NCBI RefSeq assembly: GCF_001618955.1
Contig: NZ_LVYV01000023.1
Span: forward strand, 248,001-312,000
Direction: 5' to 3'
Source: Tardiphaga robiniae
Lineage (GTDB): Bacteria > Pseudomonadota > Alphaproteobacteria > Rhizobiales > Xanthobacteraceae
DNA: 64,000 nt
In this document: positions 49,834-59,202 of the stretch, piece by piece
Layout: every line of letters starts with the position of its first letter
Numbering within the stretch: position 1 is the first letter of the stretch
Translations under genes and position numbers: made by a program
The notes under the pieces: model-generated
The model's database searches: none
What the model was told of the DNA's origin: nothing
What the model saw: the letters and a program-made list of their open reading frames with translations, nothing else

Positions 49834-51471
49834 TTAGCCGAACTGGTTCATCGTGTTGTGCGCGCCGCCCGCCTTCAGGGCTGCCTCACCGGCGAAGTAT
49901 TCCTTGTGCTCGTCGCCGATGTCCGAACCAGCCATGTTCTGATGCTTCGCGCAGGCGATGCCTTGACGGATTTCCGCGCGCTGGACGTTCTTGACGTAGC
50001 CCAGCATGCCCTGTTCGCCAAAATACTCCTTGGCGAGGTTGTCGGTCGACAGCGCAGCCGTGTGATAGGTCGGCAGCGTGATCAGGTGATGGAAGATGCC
50101 GGCACGCTTGGCCGAATCCGCCTGGAATGTCCGGATGAGCTCGTCGGCTTCGACCGCCAGCGGCGTGCTGTCGTACTCCACCTTCATCAGTTCGGCGCGG
50201 TTGTACTTGCTGACATCCTTGCCGGCTTCCTTCATCGCGTCATAGACCTGCCAACGGAAGTTGAGCGTCCAGTTGAACGACGGCGAGTTGTTGTAGGCCA
50301 GCTTCGCATTCGGGATCACCTCACGAACGCGATCGACCATCTTGGCGATCTGCTCGATGTTCGGCTTCTCGGTTTCGATCCACAAAAGGTCGGCGCCGTT
50401 CTGCAACGAGGTGATGCAGTCGAGCACGCAGCGGTCCTGACCCGTGCCTTCGCGGAACTGGTACAGGTTGCTGGCCAAACGCTTCGGGCGCATCAGCTTG
50501 CCATTACGCGTAATGACGACGTCGCCGTTGCCGATCTTTGAAGCATCGATTTCCTCGCAATCCAGGAAGCTGTTGTACTGATCGCCGAGGTCACCGGGCT
50601 TGTGGCTGACAGCGATCTGCTGCGTCAGGCCGGCACCGAGCGAGTCGGTGCGGGTGACGATGATGCCGTCTTCGACACCCATTTCGAGGAAGGCGTGGCG
50701 GCAGGCGCGGATCTTCGCGAGGAAGACTTCGTGCGGCACGGTGACCTTGCCGTCCTGATGACCGCACTGCTTCTCGTCCGAGACCTGGTTTTCGATCTGC
50801 AGCGCACAGGCGCCGGCTTCGATCATCTTCTTGGCGAGCAGATAGGTCGCTTCCGCATTGCCGAAGCCGGCATCGATATCGGCGATGACGGGAACAACAT
50901 GGGTCTGGAAGTTGTCGATCTTGTTGATCAGCTCTTCTTCCTTCGCCTTGTCGCCGGCCTTGCGGGCCGCGTCGAGGCTGCGGAAGATGTCGTTGAGCTC
51001 GCGCGAGTCCGCCTGACGCAGGAAGGTGTAGAGCTCTTCGATTAGCGCGGGCACTGAGGTCTTCTCATGCATCGACTGATCCGGCAGCGGGCCGAATTCG
51101 GAGCGCAGTGCCGCGATCATCCAGCCCGAGAGGTACAGGTAGGTGCGATCGGTGGTGCCGAAATGCTTCTTGACCGAGATCAGCTTCTGCTGCGCGATAA
51201 AGCCATGCCAGCAGCCGAGCGACTGTGTGTACTTGGTGGTGTCCGCATCATAGGCGGCCATGTCGGCACGCATCAGCGACGCGGTGTAGCGTGCGACGTC
51301 GAGGCCGGTCTTGAAGCGGTTCTGCAGGCGCATGCGTGCGACGGCCTCGGCGGTGACGCCGTTCCAGGTGTCCTTGGTCTTGAGCAGCGCCGACGCCGCC
51401 TCGACTTCGCTCCGATAGGAGCCGGTGCCGAGGATGGTCTGGTTGCTGATCCCGCGCGGCTGGAAGTTCAT
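49834..51471 (-). CDS. aceA: Isocitrate lyase
   Basis: 545 residues, the long alphaproteobacterial form. Cleaves isocitrate to glyoxylate and succinate, first step of the glyoxylate bypass, needed on acetyl-CoA-yielding carbon sources. ADIDAGFGNAEATYLLAKKM is the metal-binding barrel region and DEKQCGHQDGKVTVPHEVF holds catalytic Cys236; the family hallmark KKCGH appears here as KQCGH, as seen in this longer subtype. Start ATG 51471 has AAGGGA upstream. It faces a ScfR/RamB-like regulator that probably controls it. Downstream is a clear terminator. Confidence 0.95.
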   Translation of the reverse strand: MNFQPRGISNQTILGTGSYRSEVEAASALLKTKDTWNGVTAEAVARMRLQNRFKTGLDVARYTASLMRADMAAYDADTTKYTQSLGCWHGFIAQQKLISVKKHFGTTDRTYLYLSGWMIAALRSEFGPLPDQSMHEKTSVPALIEELYTFLRQADSRELNDIFRSLDAARKAGDKAKEEELINKIDNFQTHVVPVIADIDAGFGNAEATYLLAKKMIEAGACALQIENQVSDEKQCGHQDGKVTVPHEVFLAKIRACRHAFLEMGVEDGIIVTRTDSLGAGLTQQIAVSHKPGDLGDQYNSFLDCEEIDASKIGNGDVVITRNGKLMRPKRLASNLYQFREGTGQDRCVLDCITSLQNGADLLWIETEKPNIEQIAKMVDRVREVIPNAKLAYNNSPSFNWTLNFRWQVYDAMKEAGKDVSKYNRAELMKVEYDSTPLAVEADELIRTFQADSAKRAGIFHHLITLPTYHTAALSTDNLAKEYFGEQGMLGYVKNVQRAEIRQGIACAKHQNMAGSDIGDEHKEYFAGEAALKAGGAHNTMNQFG

Positions 51472-51564
51472 GGTCTTGATCCCTTTGGCTGACGAAAAAC
51501 CTGTCCTTGGTTGTAAGCGCGGGATTGTCAGCCGCTAGACGGAACGCGGATAACTTGTCATACT

Positions 51565-51601
51565 TTACAAATACGGCGTGTAATTCTGTAAGATAATTAC
51601 A
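51565..51601. promoter_or_regulatory. Four TTACA/TGTAA half-sites between aceA and its putative regulator
   Basis: TTACA at 51565-51569, TGTAA at 51579-51583, TGTAA at 51587-51591 and TTACA at 51597-51601, in a 147-base divergent region that is markedly AT-rich. CTTTACAAA at 51563-51571 is close to the CTTTGCAAA core known for RamB. The last half-site lies beside the ribosome site of the regulator gene, which suggests autoregulation. Confidence 0.6.
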
Positions 51602-51618
51602 AGGTATTGGAGGGCGCA

Positions 51619-53058
51619 ATGGCCACCTCGGCTGGTCGTTCGGTGTTCATGGGCCCCCGATTACGGCGGCTTCGGCGCGATTTGGGCCTGACTCAGGCCG
51701 ATATGGCGGCTGATCTCGAGATTTCCGCGCCTTACGTCGCGCTGCTGGAGCGCAACCAACGGCCGATGACGGCCGACATGCTGCTCCGGCTGGCGCGCAC
51801 CTACACGATCGATCTCGCCGATCTCGCCGGCGACGGCGGTGCCGACAATACGGCGCGGATGCAGTCGATCCTGAAAGAGCCGATGTTCTCGGACATCGAT
51901 ATTCCCGCGCTCGAAATCAGTGATCTCGCGGTCAGCTATCCCGGCATGGCCGAGGCTTTTCTGCGCCTCTACACGGCCTATCGCGAGGAGCAGCTCGCGC
52001 TGGCGGATCGGCGCGCACCGGCGCTCACCGGTGGCGCGTCGTCTTCGGATAGCGAGGGCTATGATGCCAACGATCCCGTGGCCGAGGTCAGGCGGTTTCT
52101 GGCAGCTCGCCGCAACAATTTCGCTGTGATCGACGACGTGGCCGAACGTCTTGTGCAGGCGACGTCGGGGCCGAGCGGTTTCGTCGAGCGTCTCAAGACC
52201 CGACACAAGCTACAAGTGCGCTATCTGCCGCCGGACGTCATGCTCGGCTCTGTGCGACGACTGGATCTGCATAGGAAACAATTGCTACTTGAGGACTCGC
52301 TCGACACCGCCAGTCTTAATTTCCAGCTGGCGCAGCAGCTCGTTTATCTCGAAATGGAAAACGAGATCGGTACGGCGCTCGAAGATGGCCAGTTCACCAC
52401 CAAGAGTGCAGAGCTGCTGGCACGCCGCGCACTTGCAGGTTACGCCGCTGCTGCGCTGATCATGCCCTATGCGGCTTTCGCGCGCGCCGCGGAAACGCGT
52501 CGTTACGATCTAGAAGCGCTGGCGCGTCAATTCGGTGCCAGCTTCGAACAGACCGCGCATCGTATCACGACGCTGCAGCGGCCGGGCGCCGAAAAGGTTC
52601 CGTTCTTTTTGATTCGCGTCGATCCCGCCGGCAATATTTCGAAGCTGCTCGACGGTGCAGGCTTTCCATTTGCGAAACACGGCGGCGCATGTCCGTTGTG
52701 GTCGGTGCACGACGTTTTCAAAACGCCGCGCCAGATCGTCACGCAGTGGCTGGAATTGCCGGACGGTCAGCGCTTCTTTTCGATTGCCCGCACCGTTACC
52801 GCCGGCGGTGGTGGTTACGGCGCGCAACGCGTCGAGCGCGCTATCGCGATCGGTTGTGCAGCCGAACATGCGGGGCAGTTGATCTATACGCGCGATGCAT
52901 CGGCGCCGCGTGCGGAAGCACCCACACCGATCGGCGTTGCATGCCGCGTCTGTCATCGTCCGCGCTGCGCGGCTCGCTCGGCGCTTCCGATCGGCCGCGA
53001 GCTGCTGCCGGATGATTTCAGGACGCTGAACGTTCCGTTTGGCTTCTCCGCGGACTGA
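51619..53058 (+). CDS. XRE-family regulator with IrrE-like and DUF2083 domains (ScfR/RamB type)
   Basis: 479 residues. N-terminal XRE helix-turn-helix (PRLRRLRRDLGLTQADMAAD, ISAPYVALLERNQRPM), a middle ImmA/IrrE-like region (LNFQLAQQLVYLEMENEIGT) and a C-terminal DUF2083 acyl-sensing domain ending with a cysteine cluster (GVACRVCHRPRCAARSALPI). Proteins of this layout (RamB in actinobacteria, ScfR-like in proteobacteria) regulate glyoxylate-bypass and short-chain acyl-CoA genes, sensing acyl-CoA. ATG 51619 has GGAGGG 5 bases upstream; a TTG at 51607 is unlikely. It is divergent from aceA and probably controls it. Confidence 0.9.
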   Translation: MATSAGRSVFMGPRLRRLRRDLGLTQADMAADLEISAPYVALLERNQRPMTADMLLRLARTYTIDLADLAGDGGADNTARMQSILKEPMFSDIDIPALEISDLAVSYPGMAEAFLRLYTAYREEQLALADRRAPALTGGASSSDSEGYDANDPVAEVRRFLAARRNNFAVIDDVAERLVQATSGPSGFVERLKTRHKLQVRYLPPDVMLGSVRRLDLHRKQLLLEDSLDTASLNFQLAQQLVYLEMENEIGTALEDGQFTTKSAELLARRALAGYAAAALIMPYAAFARAAETRRYDLEALARQFGASFEQTAHRITTLQRPGAEKVPFFLIRVDPAGNISKLLDGAGFPFAKHGGACPLWSVHDVFKTPRQIVTQWLELPDGQRFFSIARTVTAGGGGYGAQRVERAIAIGCAAEHAGQLIYTRDASAPRAEAPTPIGVACRVCHRPRCAARSALPIGRELLPDDFRTLNVPFGFSAD

Positions 53059-53065
53059 AGCGGCG

Positions 53066-54565
53066 TCAGGCCTGCTCTGCCGGGACTTCCTCGGCATTGG
53101 GATCGCCCGGCGCCGTGGCCCAGGCCAGTTCAACGAGCGTCACGATGCGCCGACCGGCGCCATCGAGCTGACAGACGATGAGGCCTTGCTCCTCGATATA
53201 GTTCAGCAGGCGCTGTGCGCGGCGTAGCGAATGCGAGCCGTAGGCGCGGGCGATCGCGGCATTGCTCGGACAGGGCCAGCCTTCCTTGGCGGCGCGGGCG
53301 ATCATCATGAAGACACCCTGCATATCCTCCGGCAGAATCGAGGCGCGGACCGAGACGTCTTGCCAGCCGTCATCGTTGGTCATGTCGGAGCCGAGCCCGG
53401 CGCGGGCGCGTATCAGCATGCGGCGGAAGTCGTCAAGGTCCGGCACGGCGGCACCGAGACCCTCGATGCGGCAGCGGACCACGAATTCCTGATAGAGCAC
53501 GCCGACCACCCGGAAGCCTGCATCGGGCTCCGCCATCAGGGCGTGCAACACGCGGTCGACGCGCATGCGCCGCTCCGCCAGTTCCTCGGCGCTGATCGGC
53601 GTCTCCGCCACGTCCGGCCGAATTTCCAGCGCTGCGGACTTCGCCGCCATGAGCTGGCCAAGCAGATCCGGCGATGACGGTGCGCGGCGCTGCGGCCGGA
53701 CCGGCTCCGGCGGGGGCGCTGCGAGAATCGTGGCGCGGACGTCGTCGAGTGTCGCTTCCGGCAGCGGCATCAGGCGTGGGGTCGCATTGCGCGGACTTGT
53801 TTCGGTGACACCGATGCGCAGGCCCAGCGGACGACGGGAGAGGGCGGGACCCAGCGCCATGAACTGGCCGCGCTCGAGGTCGCGGAAGGATTCGGCCTGC
53901 CGTCGCTCCATGCCGAGAAGATCGGCGGCGCGTGCCATATCGATATCCAGGAAGGTGCGACCCATCAGGAAATTCGACGCTTCCGCCGCGACGTTCTTGG
54001 CGAGCTTCGCCAGTCGCTGTGTCGCGATGACGCCGGCAAGGCCGCGTTTGCGGCCGCGGCACATCAGGTTGGTCATGGCGCCGAGCGATAGCTTGCGGGC
54101 TTCGTCGGACACCTCGCCGGCAACGGCCGGGGCGAACAGCTGTGCCTCGTCCACCACCACGAGCATCGGATACCAATGGTCGCGAGGCGCGTCGAACAGC
54201 CCGCCCAGAAAGGCGGCGGCGCGGCGCATTTGATTCTCGGCATCCAGCCCTTCGAGATTGAGCACTGTGGAGACGCGGTGCATGCGCGCGCGCTCGCCGG
54301 CGACCTGCAACCCGCGTTCGGTATGCGCCTCGGCATCGATCACCAGATGACCGAATCGCTCGGCCAGCGAGACGAAATCGCCTTCAGGGTCGATGATGGT
54401 TTGTTGCACCCATGGGGCGCTCTGTTCGAGCAGCCGGCGCAGCAGATGCGATTTTCCGGAACCCGAATTGCCCTGTACGAGCAGACGCGTCGCCAGCAGT
54501 TCCTCAAGGTCCAGAGCCGCCGGGGCGCCTGACGTCGTATGCCCCATCTCGATCGCAACGGTCAT
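53066..54565 (-). CDS. HerA-like ATP-binding protein (DUF87)
   Basis: 499 residues from ATG 54565. RecA-fold ATPase of the HerA/FtsK group: Walker A LVQGNSGSGKSHLLRRLL near residue 27, Walker B MLVVVDEAQLFAP, arginine-rich CRGRKRGLAGVIATQRLAKL sensor region, and a C-terminal part with a winged-helix-like segment (NAAIARAYGSHSLRRAQRLL). HerA usually pairs with the NurA nuclease for DNA end resection; no such partner is here, and bacterial orphans of this type are of unknown role. A 92-residue upward extension of the frame is rejected as non-coding. The gene ends 8 bases from the convergent ScfR-like gene. Confidence 0.87.
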   Translation of the reverse strand: MTVAIEMGHTTSGAPAALDLEELLATRLLVQGNSGSGKSHLLRRLLEQSAPWVQQTIIDPEGDFVSLAERFGHLVIDAEAHTERGLQVAGERARMHRVSTVLNLEGLDAENQMRRAAAFLGGLFDAPRDHWYPMLVVVDEAQLFAPAVAGEVSDEARKLSLGAMTNLMCRGRKRGLAGVIATQRLAKLAKNVAAEASNFLMGRTFLDIDMARAADLLGMERRQAESFRDLERGQFMALGPALSRRPLGLRIGVTETSPRNATPRLMPLPEATLDDVRATILAAPPPEPVRPQRRAPSSPDLLGQLMAAKSAALEIRPDVAETPISAEELAERRMRVDRVLHALMAEPDAGFRVVGVLYQEFVVRCRIEGLGAAVPDLDDFRRMLIRARAGLGSDMTNDDGWQDVSVRASILPEDMQGVFMMIARAAKEGWPCPSNAAIARAYGSHSLRRAQRLLNYIEEQGLIVCQLDGAGRRIVTLVELAWATAPGDPNAEEVPAEQA

Positions 54566-54950
54566 GTCTCGACTCAGGTCTCCTTGTAGAGAGGGCTTAC
54601 CAACCTGGTCACAGCGCGTCGAGCGGCGCACGGCTATCATCCCGTGTTCCGCGCAACTCTCACCAAGTAAATCGCGACAGCGAATCGGCGATGTTCTGCA
54701 CACGGCGGTGCCCGGTTTTGCCAATGGCAATCTCAGGCGGTTTCCTTGCATGATCGCATTGTGTTCGACCCGCGGTGATAGAGCGTCAGCAAACAGAAAA
54801 TCCCGCGTGACGTAACTGTGACGTCCGCAAGGCAGGGACATCGCTGGAATCTTCGGGCGCTGCAGTCACCAAACATTTGATTTGGAATTCTTCCAGTTTC
54901 AGGGGAGGGTTGCTGCAACGGCGATATGCGCCACGACCCGGGGAAATGCG
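54566..54950. promoter_or_regulatory. Divergent control region between the HerA-like gene and the molybdoenzyme operon
   Basis: About 385 bases without a gene. GTGACGT occurs at 54807-54813 and 54818-54824, exactly 11 bases apart (one turn), a possible regulator site or UP element for the molybdoenzyme promoter. No -10/-35 pair is convincing. Confidence 0.4.
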
Positions 54951-55400
54951 ATGGCAAGCCTCACGATCAATGGACGAACCTACGAGATCGATGCAGAACC
55001 GGACACGCCATTGCTATGGGCGATCCGCGAAAATGCCGGGCTGACAGGGACAAAATACGGATGTGGCGTCGCCCAATGCGGCGCCTGCACCGTTCATGTC
55101 GATGGCCAGCAGGTCCGTTCCTGCAGCATGGCGCTTAGTGAGGCGATCGGAAAGCAGATCACGACGATCGAGGGCCTTGCGTCCGAGGGGGGCGTGCACA
55201 AGGTGCAGCAGGCCTGGATCGATCATGATGTGCCGCAATGTGGTTACTGCCAGAGCGGCATGATCATGGCAGTTGCAGCGCTGCTGGAGACAGTGCCGCA
55301 GCCGACCGATGAGGATATTGACCTCGCTATCACCAATATCTGCCGTTGCGGCACGTTCCAGCAGGTCCGTGAAGCGATTCACGCCGCTGCAAGCGCTTGA
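54951..55400 (+). CDS. Molybdenum hydroxylase small subunit, 2 x [2Fe-2S] (IorA-like)
   Basis: 149 residues, normal for the iron-sulphur subunit of isoquinoline 1-oxidoreductase and other two-subunit molybdenum hydroxylases. Plant-type cluster: [17 protein letters not shown] with a further Cys in VRSCSM; second cluster: [10 protein letters not shown] and ICRCGTF. It carries electrons from the molybdopterin subunit encoded next to a cytochrome or quinone. The ATG at 54951 matches the family start [13 protein letters not shown]. No FAD subunit is present, as expected for the Ior type, which passes electrons straight to cytochrome c. Confidence 0.93.
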   Translation: MASLTINGRTYEIDAEPDTPLLWAIRENAGLTGTKYGCGVAQCGACTVHVDGQQVRSCSMALSEAIGKQITTIEGLASEGGVHKVQQAWIDHDVPQCGYCQSGMIMAVAALLETVPQPTDEDIDLAITNICRCGTFQQVREAIHAAASA

Positions 55401-55411
55401 GGAAGATGGTC

Positions 55412-57586
55412 ATGGGTCATGCTCCGCAACTCAATCGCCGTTCGTTTGTCCTGGGAACTGCTGCTATCGGCAGTGGCCTCGCGCTCGGTATTCCCTTTGG
55501 CGGGCCGACCGCAGTCTATGCGGCCGATGGTACGCCTGAGGTCAATGCCTGGGTGGTGATCCGGCCGGATGAGACCGTTGTCGTGCGTATCGCGCGGTCC
55601 GAGATGGGGCAGGGAACGCTCACGGGTCTGGCGCAATTGGTCGCAGAAGAACTCGAATGCGACTGGTCCAGGGTGACGACGGAATATCCCACGCCCGGGC
55701 AAAGTGTCGCACGCAAGCGCGTCTGGGGGGACTTTTCCACCGGCGGCAGCCGCGGTGTTCGCACCTCGCATGATTACGTCCGCAAAGGTGGCGCGGCTGC
55801 GCGCCTGATGCTGATCCAGGCTGCTGCCAATGAGTGGGCCGCGCCCGTGTCGGAATGCGCCACGAGCAAGGGCGTTATCACCCACGTCCCGTCGGGGCGC
55901 ACCATCACTTACGGCAAGGTCGCGGAAGCGGCTGCTAAGCTGCAGCCGCCGGCCGACGTCAAGCTGAAGGATCCCAAAGACTGGATCATCGCCGGCAAGC
56001 CGCTGAAGCGGCTCGATACGGTCGAGAAGACCAACGGCAAGATGATCTACGGCGCCGATATCAAGCTGCCGGGAATGCTCAATGCCGCGATCAAGGATTG
56101 CCCGGTGTTCGGCGGCACGCTGAAGAGCTTCGACGACAGCAAGATCCTTGGCATGAAAGGTGTCAAGAAGGTCGTGCGCGTCGGCGAGAGTGCCGTGGCT
56201 GTGGTCGCCGATACGTGGTGGCACGCCAAGTCGGCGCTGGAGGCGATGCCGGTCGTCTGGGACGATGGCAAGAACGCCAGCGTGTCCAGCGAGTCCATCG
56301 GCAAGTGGCTGCAGGAAGGCCTGGACGCTGCGCAGCCCGCTTTTGTCGGCAACAAGGCTGGCGATGTCAAAGCAGCGTTTGCGGGTGCTGCGAAGACGGT
56401 GGAAGCGGTCTACGCCTATCCCTATCAGAACCACGCCACCATGGAGCCGATGAACGCGACGGTGCTCTATACGGCGGAGAAGTGCGAGGTCTGGACCGGG
56501 ACGCAGAACGGTGAAGCCGTGTTTGCGGCCGCAGTCGAAGCGTCAGGCCTGCCGAGCGACAAATGCGAGGTCTACAAGATCATGCCGGGCGGCGGCTTCG
56601 GTCGGCGCGGCATGACCGATTACGTCCGTCAGGCGGTGGCCATCGCCAAGCAGATGCCCGGTACGCCGATCAAGCTGATGTGGTCGCGCGAAGAAGACAT
56701 GCTGCACGGCCGTTATCACCCCATTACGCAAAGCAAGCTGGTCGGCGCCTTCGATGCCGATAACAATCTGATCGGTTTGCACATGCGGATCTCAGGCCAG
56801 TCGATCCTGGCCAGTGTGCGTCCCGAGGGTATGCAGAACGGGATGGATCCCGTCACTTTCCAGGGTCTGAATGCCAGCGGTGAGGCAGCGATCGGTTACA
56901 CCGTTCCGAATTTGCTGATCGACCATTCCATGCGCAATCCGCACGTACCGCCGGGTTTCTGGCGCGGCGTCAACGTCAACCAGAATGCGATCTATCTTGA
57001 GAGCTTCATGGATGAGCTCGCGCATTCGGTCGGTCAGGATCCGCTCGAATTCCGCCGCAAGCTGATGACCAAGCATCCGAAGCATCTCGCGGTGCTCAAT
57101 GCGGTTGCGGAGAGGATCGGCTGGACGACACCGGCACCGCAAGGCGTGTTCCGCGGCATCTGCCAGCATATGGGCTTCGGCAGCTATGTCGCGGCCGCGA
57201 CGGAAATTTCGGTGACGGGTGGCAACAAGATCAAGATCCATCGCATCGTTGCCGCCACCGATCCCGGTTACGCGGTGAATCCCTGGCAGATCGATCGCCA
57301 GATCGCCGGCTCGTTCGTCTACGGCCTCTCAGCGCTGTTCTATGGCGAGTGCACCGTGAAGGGTGGTCGCATTGAGCAGGAGAATTTCGACACCTATCAG
57401 TCGATGACCATGAAAGAGATGCCGAAGGTCGAGTCGATCCTGATGCCATCAGGCGGCTTCTGGGGCGGTGTCGGTGAACCGACGATCTGCGTTGCGGCGC
57501 CGGCCGTGCTGAATGCCTATTTTGCTGCGACCGGCAAGCGCATCCGTTCCGTGCCGCTGAAGAATCACGACATCATCTTTGCGTAA
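55412..57586 (+). CDS. Molybdopterin-binding aldehyde/isoquinoline oxidoreductase large subunit (IorB-like)
   Basis: 724 residues. A Tat leader (LNRRSFVLGTAAIGSGLALG) shows periplasmic export in folded form with the small subunit. Conserved regions: VVVRIARSEMGQGTLTGLAQ, AAVEASGLPSDKCEV, MPGGGFGRRGMTDYVRQAVA, and WGGVGEPTICVAAPAVLNAY with the catalytic Glu. Enzymes of this group hydroxylate N-heterocycles or oxidise aldehydes with water as oxygen source. The ATG at 55412 is placed well behind GAGGAAG; ATG 55406 is too close. Twelve bases from the small subunit, 43 from the FccA-like cytochrome gene, which may accept its electrons. Substrate unknown; its N-heterocycle link fits the amidohydrolase operon only by speculation. 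Confidence 0.93.
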   Translation: MGHAPQLNRRSFVLGTAAIGSGLALGIPFGGPTAVYAADGTPEVNAWVVIRPDETVVVRIARSEMGQGTLTGLAQLVAEELECDWSRVTTEYPTPGQSVARKRVWGDFSTGGSRGVRTSHDYVRKGGAAARLMLIQAAANEWAAPVSECATSKGVITHVPSGRTITYGKVAEAAAKLQPPADVKLKDPKDWIIAGKPLKRLDTVEKTNGKMIYGADIKLPGMLNAAIKDCPVFGGTLKSFDDSKILGMKGVKKVVRVGESAVAVVADTWWHAKSALEAMPVVWDDGKNASVSSESIGKWLQEGLDAAQPAFVGNKAGDVKAAFAGAAKTVEAVYAYPYQNHATMEPMNATVLYTAEKCEVWTGTQNGEAVFAAAVEASGLPSDKCEVYKIMPGGGFGRRGMTDYVRQAVAIAKQMPGTPIKLMWSREEDMLHGRYHPITQSKLVGAFDADNNLIGLHMRISGQSILASVRPEGMQNGMDPVTFQGLNASGEAAIGYTVPNLLIDHSMRNPHVPPGFWRGVNVNQNAIYLESFMDELAHSVGQDPLEFRRKLMTKHPKHLAVLNAVAERIGWTTPAPQGVFRGICQHMGFGSYVAAATEISVTGGNKIKIHRIVAATDPGYAVNPWQIDRQIAGSFVYGLSALFYGECTVKGGRIEQENFDTYQSMTMKEMPKVESILMPSGGFWGGVGEPTICVAAPAVLNAYFAATGKRIRSVPLKNHDIIFA

Positions 57587-57629
57587 CCGACGCGTCGCCA
57601 TGCTTGCTGCCCATCACTGGATTTCGCTC

Positions 57630-57920
57630 ATGAAGACGTTGCGTACCTCACTTGCGATCGGGCTGATCGTCGCCTCGGCGGCGCCGGTCCGGGCGGCATC
57701 GGCGCCGCCGCCGCCTGGCGCGGCGTCGTGCTCCGGCTGCCATGCGGCGACATCGCAGGCCATCCCGAACATTTATGGGCGCGATGCCGATGCGACGCGA
57801 TCGACACTGCTGGCCTTCCGAAATGGATCGATGCCGGCCACGGTGATGACGCGGATCGCCAAGGGCTTCTCCGAAGACGAAATCGGGTCGATTGCGGCCT
57901 GGCTGGCAACGCAGAAATAG
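57630..57920 (+). CDS. Small periplasmic c-type cytochrome, FccA-like
   Basis: 96 residues with a signal peptide (MKTLRTSLAIGLIVASAAPV, then RAASA) and one haem site CSGCH. The helix end MPATVMTRIAKGFSEDEIGS supplies the Met ligand and the layout of cytochrome c553-like FccA subunits of flavocytochrome c sulfide dehydrogenase. The FccB/SoxF gene begins one base after the stop, so a heterodimer is likely. It might instead, or also, serve the molybdoenzyme encoded just upstream. Confidence 0.88.
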   Translation: MKTLRTSLAIGLIVASAAPVRAASAPPPPGAASCSGCHAATSQAIPNIYGRDADATRSTLLAFRNGSMPATVMTRIAKGFSEDEIGSIAAWLATQK

Positions 57921-57921
57921 C

Positions 57922-59202
57922 ATGACCCAAAAAAATCATACCTCACGACGGGAGTTTCTTCGCGCTGCCGCAGCGGCGACGGCATCCCTTGCGCTGGCAT
58001 CGCCAAGCCTGGCGCAATCGCCCGCGCGCGTCGTCGTGATCGGCGGCGGCTTCGGCGGCGCCAGTTGCGCCCGCGCGCTTCGGCAGCTCGATCCGTCGCT
58101 GGATGTCACGCTGGTGACGGCCGATCGCCAATATGTCGCGTGCCCGTTCAGCAATGAGGTCATTGCCGGCGACCGCGCCATCGAAGCCCAGCAATTCACT
58201 TACGAGAAAATCGCGGCCGGCGGCATCAAACTCGTCACGCAAATGGCGCAGACGATCGACCCGCAAGCGCGCACGATCGGTCTCGCCGATGGATCGACGT
58301 TGCGCTACGACCGGCTGGTTCTGTCGCCCGGAATTGATCTGCGCTTCGACGCGCTGCCGGGCTATGACGAGGCTGCAGCGTCGCGCATGCCACATGCCTG
58401 GAAGGCGGGCGAGCAGACGCTGCTGCTGCGGCGCCAGTTGGAGGCGATGGACGATGGCGGCGTGGTTGCGATCGTCGTTCCCGCCAACCCCTTTAGGTGT
58501 CCGCCGGGCCCGTATGAGCGCGCGAGCCTGATTGCGCACTACCTCAAGACTCGCAAGCCGCGGTCGAAGCTGATCATTCTCGACTCGAAAGACGCGTTCT
58601 CGAAGCAGCGGCTGTTTCAGGCTGCATGGCAGGAGCTGTATCCGGGATTGATCGAATGGGTCGCGTTGTCGCAGGGCGGCAAGGTTACGTCGGTCGATCC
58701 GGCGAGCAATACGCTGGTGACCGATTTCGCGACGCATCAGGTTCAGGTCGCCAATGTCATTCCGCCGCAGCGCGCCGGACGCATCGCGGAGATTGCCGGC
58801 GTCACCGATAAATCCGGCTGGTGTCCGATCAATCCCGTCAGCCTTGAGTCCACGCAAGTGCCGAATATCCATGTGATCGGCGATGCCTGCATTGCCGGCG
58901 CGATGCCCAAATCCGCGTTCTCGGCGAATGCGCAGGCGAAGACCTGTGCAAGCGCAATCGTGGCGTTGCTGGCTGGTGCCGCGCCGACGCCTCCGAAGCT
59001 GATCAACACCTGTTACAGTCTGGTTGCGCCCGATTACGGCATTTCCATCGCGGGCGTCTACCAGCCCCGCAACGGCCTGTTTGCGGATATCGAAGGTGCG
59101 GGCGGTACGAGTCCGCTGGATGCGCCACGTGATGTCCGGGCCCGCGAAGCGATCTATGCACGGTCCTGGTTCGAGACGATCGGAGCAGAGGTCTTTGGTT
59201 AG
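57922..59202 (+). CDS. Flavocytochrome c sulfide dehydrogenase flavoprotein subunit (FccB/SoxF)
   Basis: 426 residues. Tat leader (SRREFLRAAAAATASLALAS), then RVVVIGGGFGGASCARALRQ for FAD binding, and the two redox cysteines typical of SQR/FCSD proteins (YVACPF and SGWCPI). FIGDAC-type motif VIGDACIAGAMPKSAF and a C-terminal FCSD flavin domain (NTCYSLVAPDYGISIAGVY) complete it. Oxidises sulfide to sulfur in the periplasm and passes electrons to the cytochrome subunit encoded just upstream. It overlaps soxX by 8 bases, so it belongs to the Sox operon (SoxF). Confidence 0.92.
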   Translation: MTQKNHTSRREFLRAAAAATASLALASPSLAQSPARVVVIGGGFGGASCARALRQLDPSLDVTLVTADRQYVACPFSNEVIAGDRAIEAQQFTYEKIAAGGIKLVTQMAQTIDPQARTIGLADGSTLRYDRLVLSPGIDLRFDALPGYDEAAASRMPHAWKAGEQTLLLRRQLEAMDDGGVVAIVVPANPFRCPPGPYERASLIAHYLKTRKPRSKLIILDSKDAFSKQRLFQAAWQELYPGLIEWVALSQGGKVTSVDPASNTLVTDFATHQVQVANVIPPQRAGRIAEIAGVTDKSGWCPINPVSLESTQVPNIHVIGDACIAGAMPKSAFSANAQAKTCASAIVALLAGAAPTPPKLINTCYSLVAPDYGISIAGVYQPRNGLFADIEGAGGTSPLDAPRDVRAREAIYARSWFETIGAEVFG

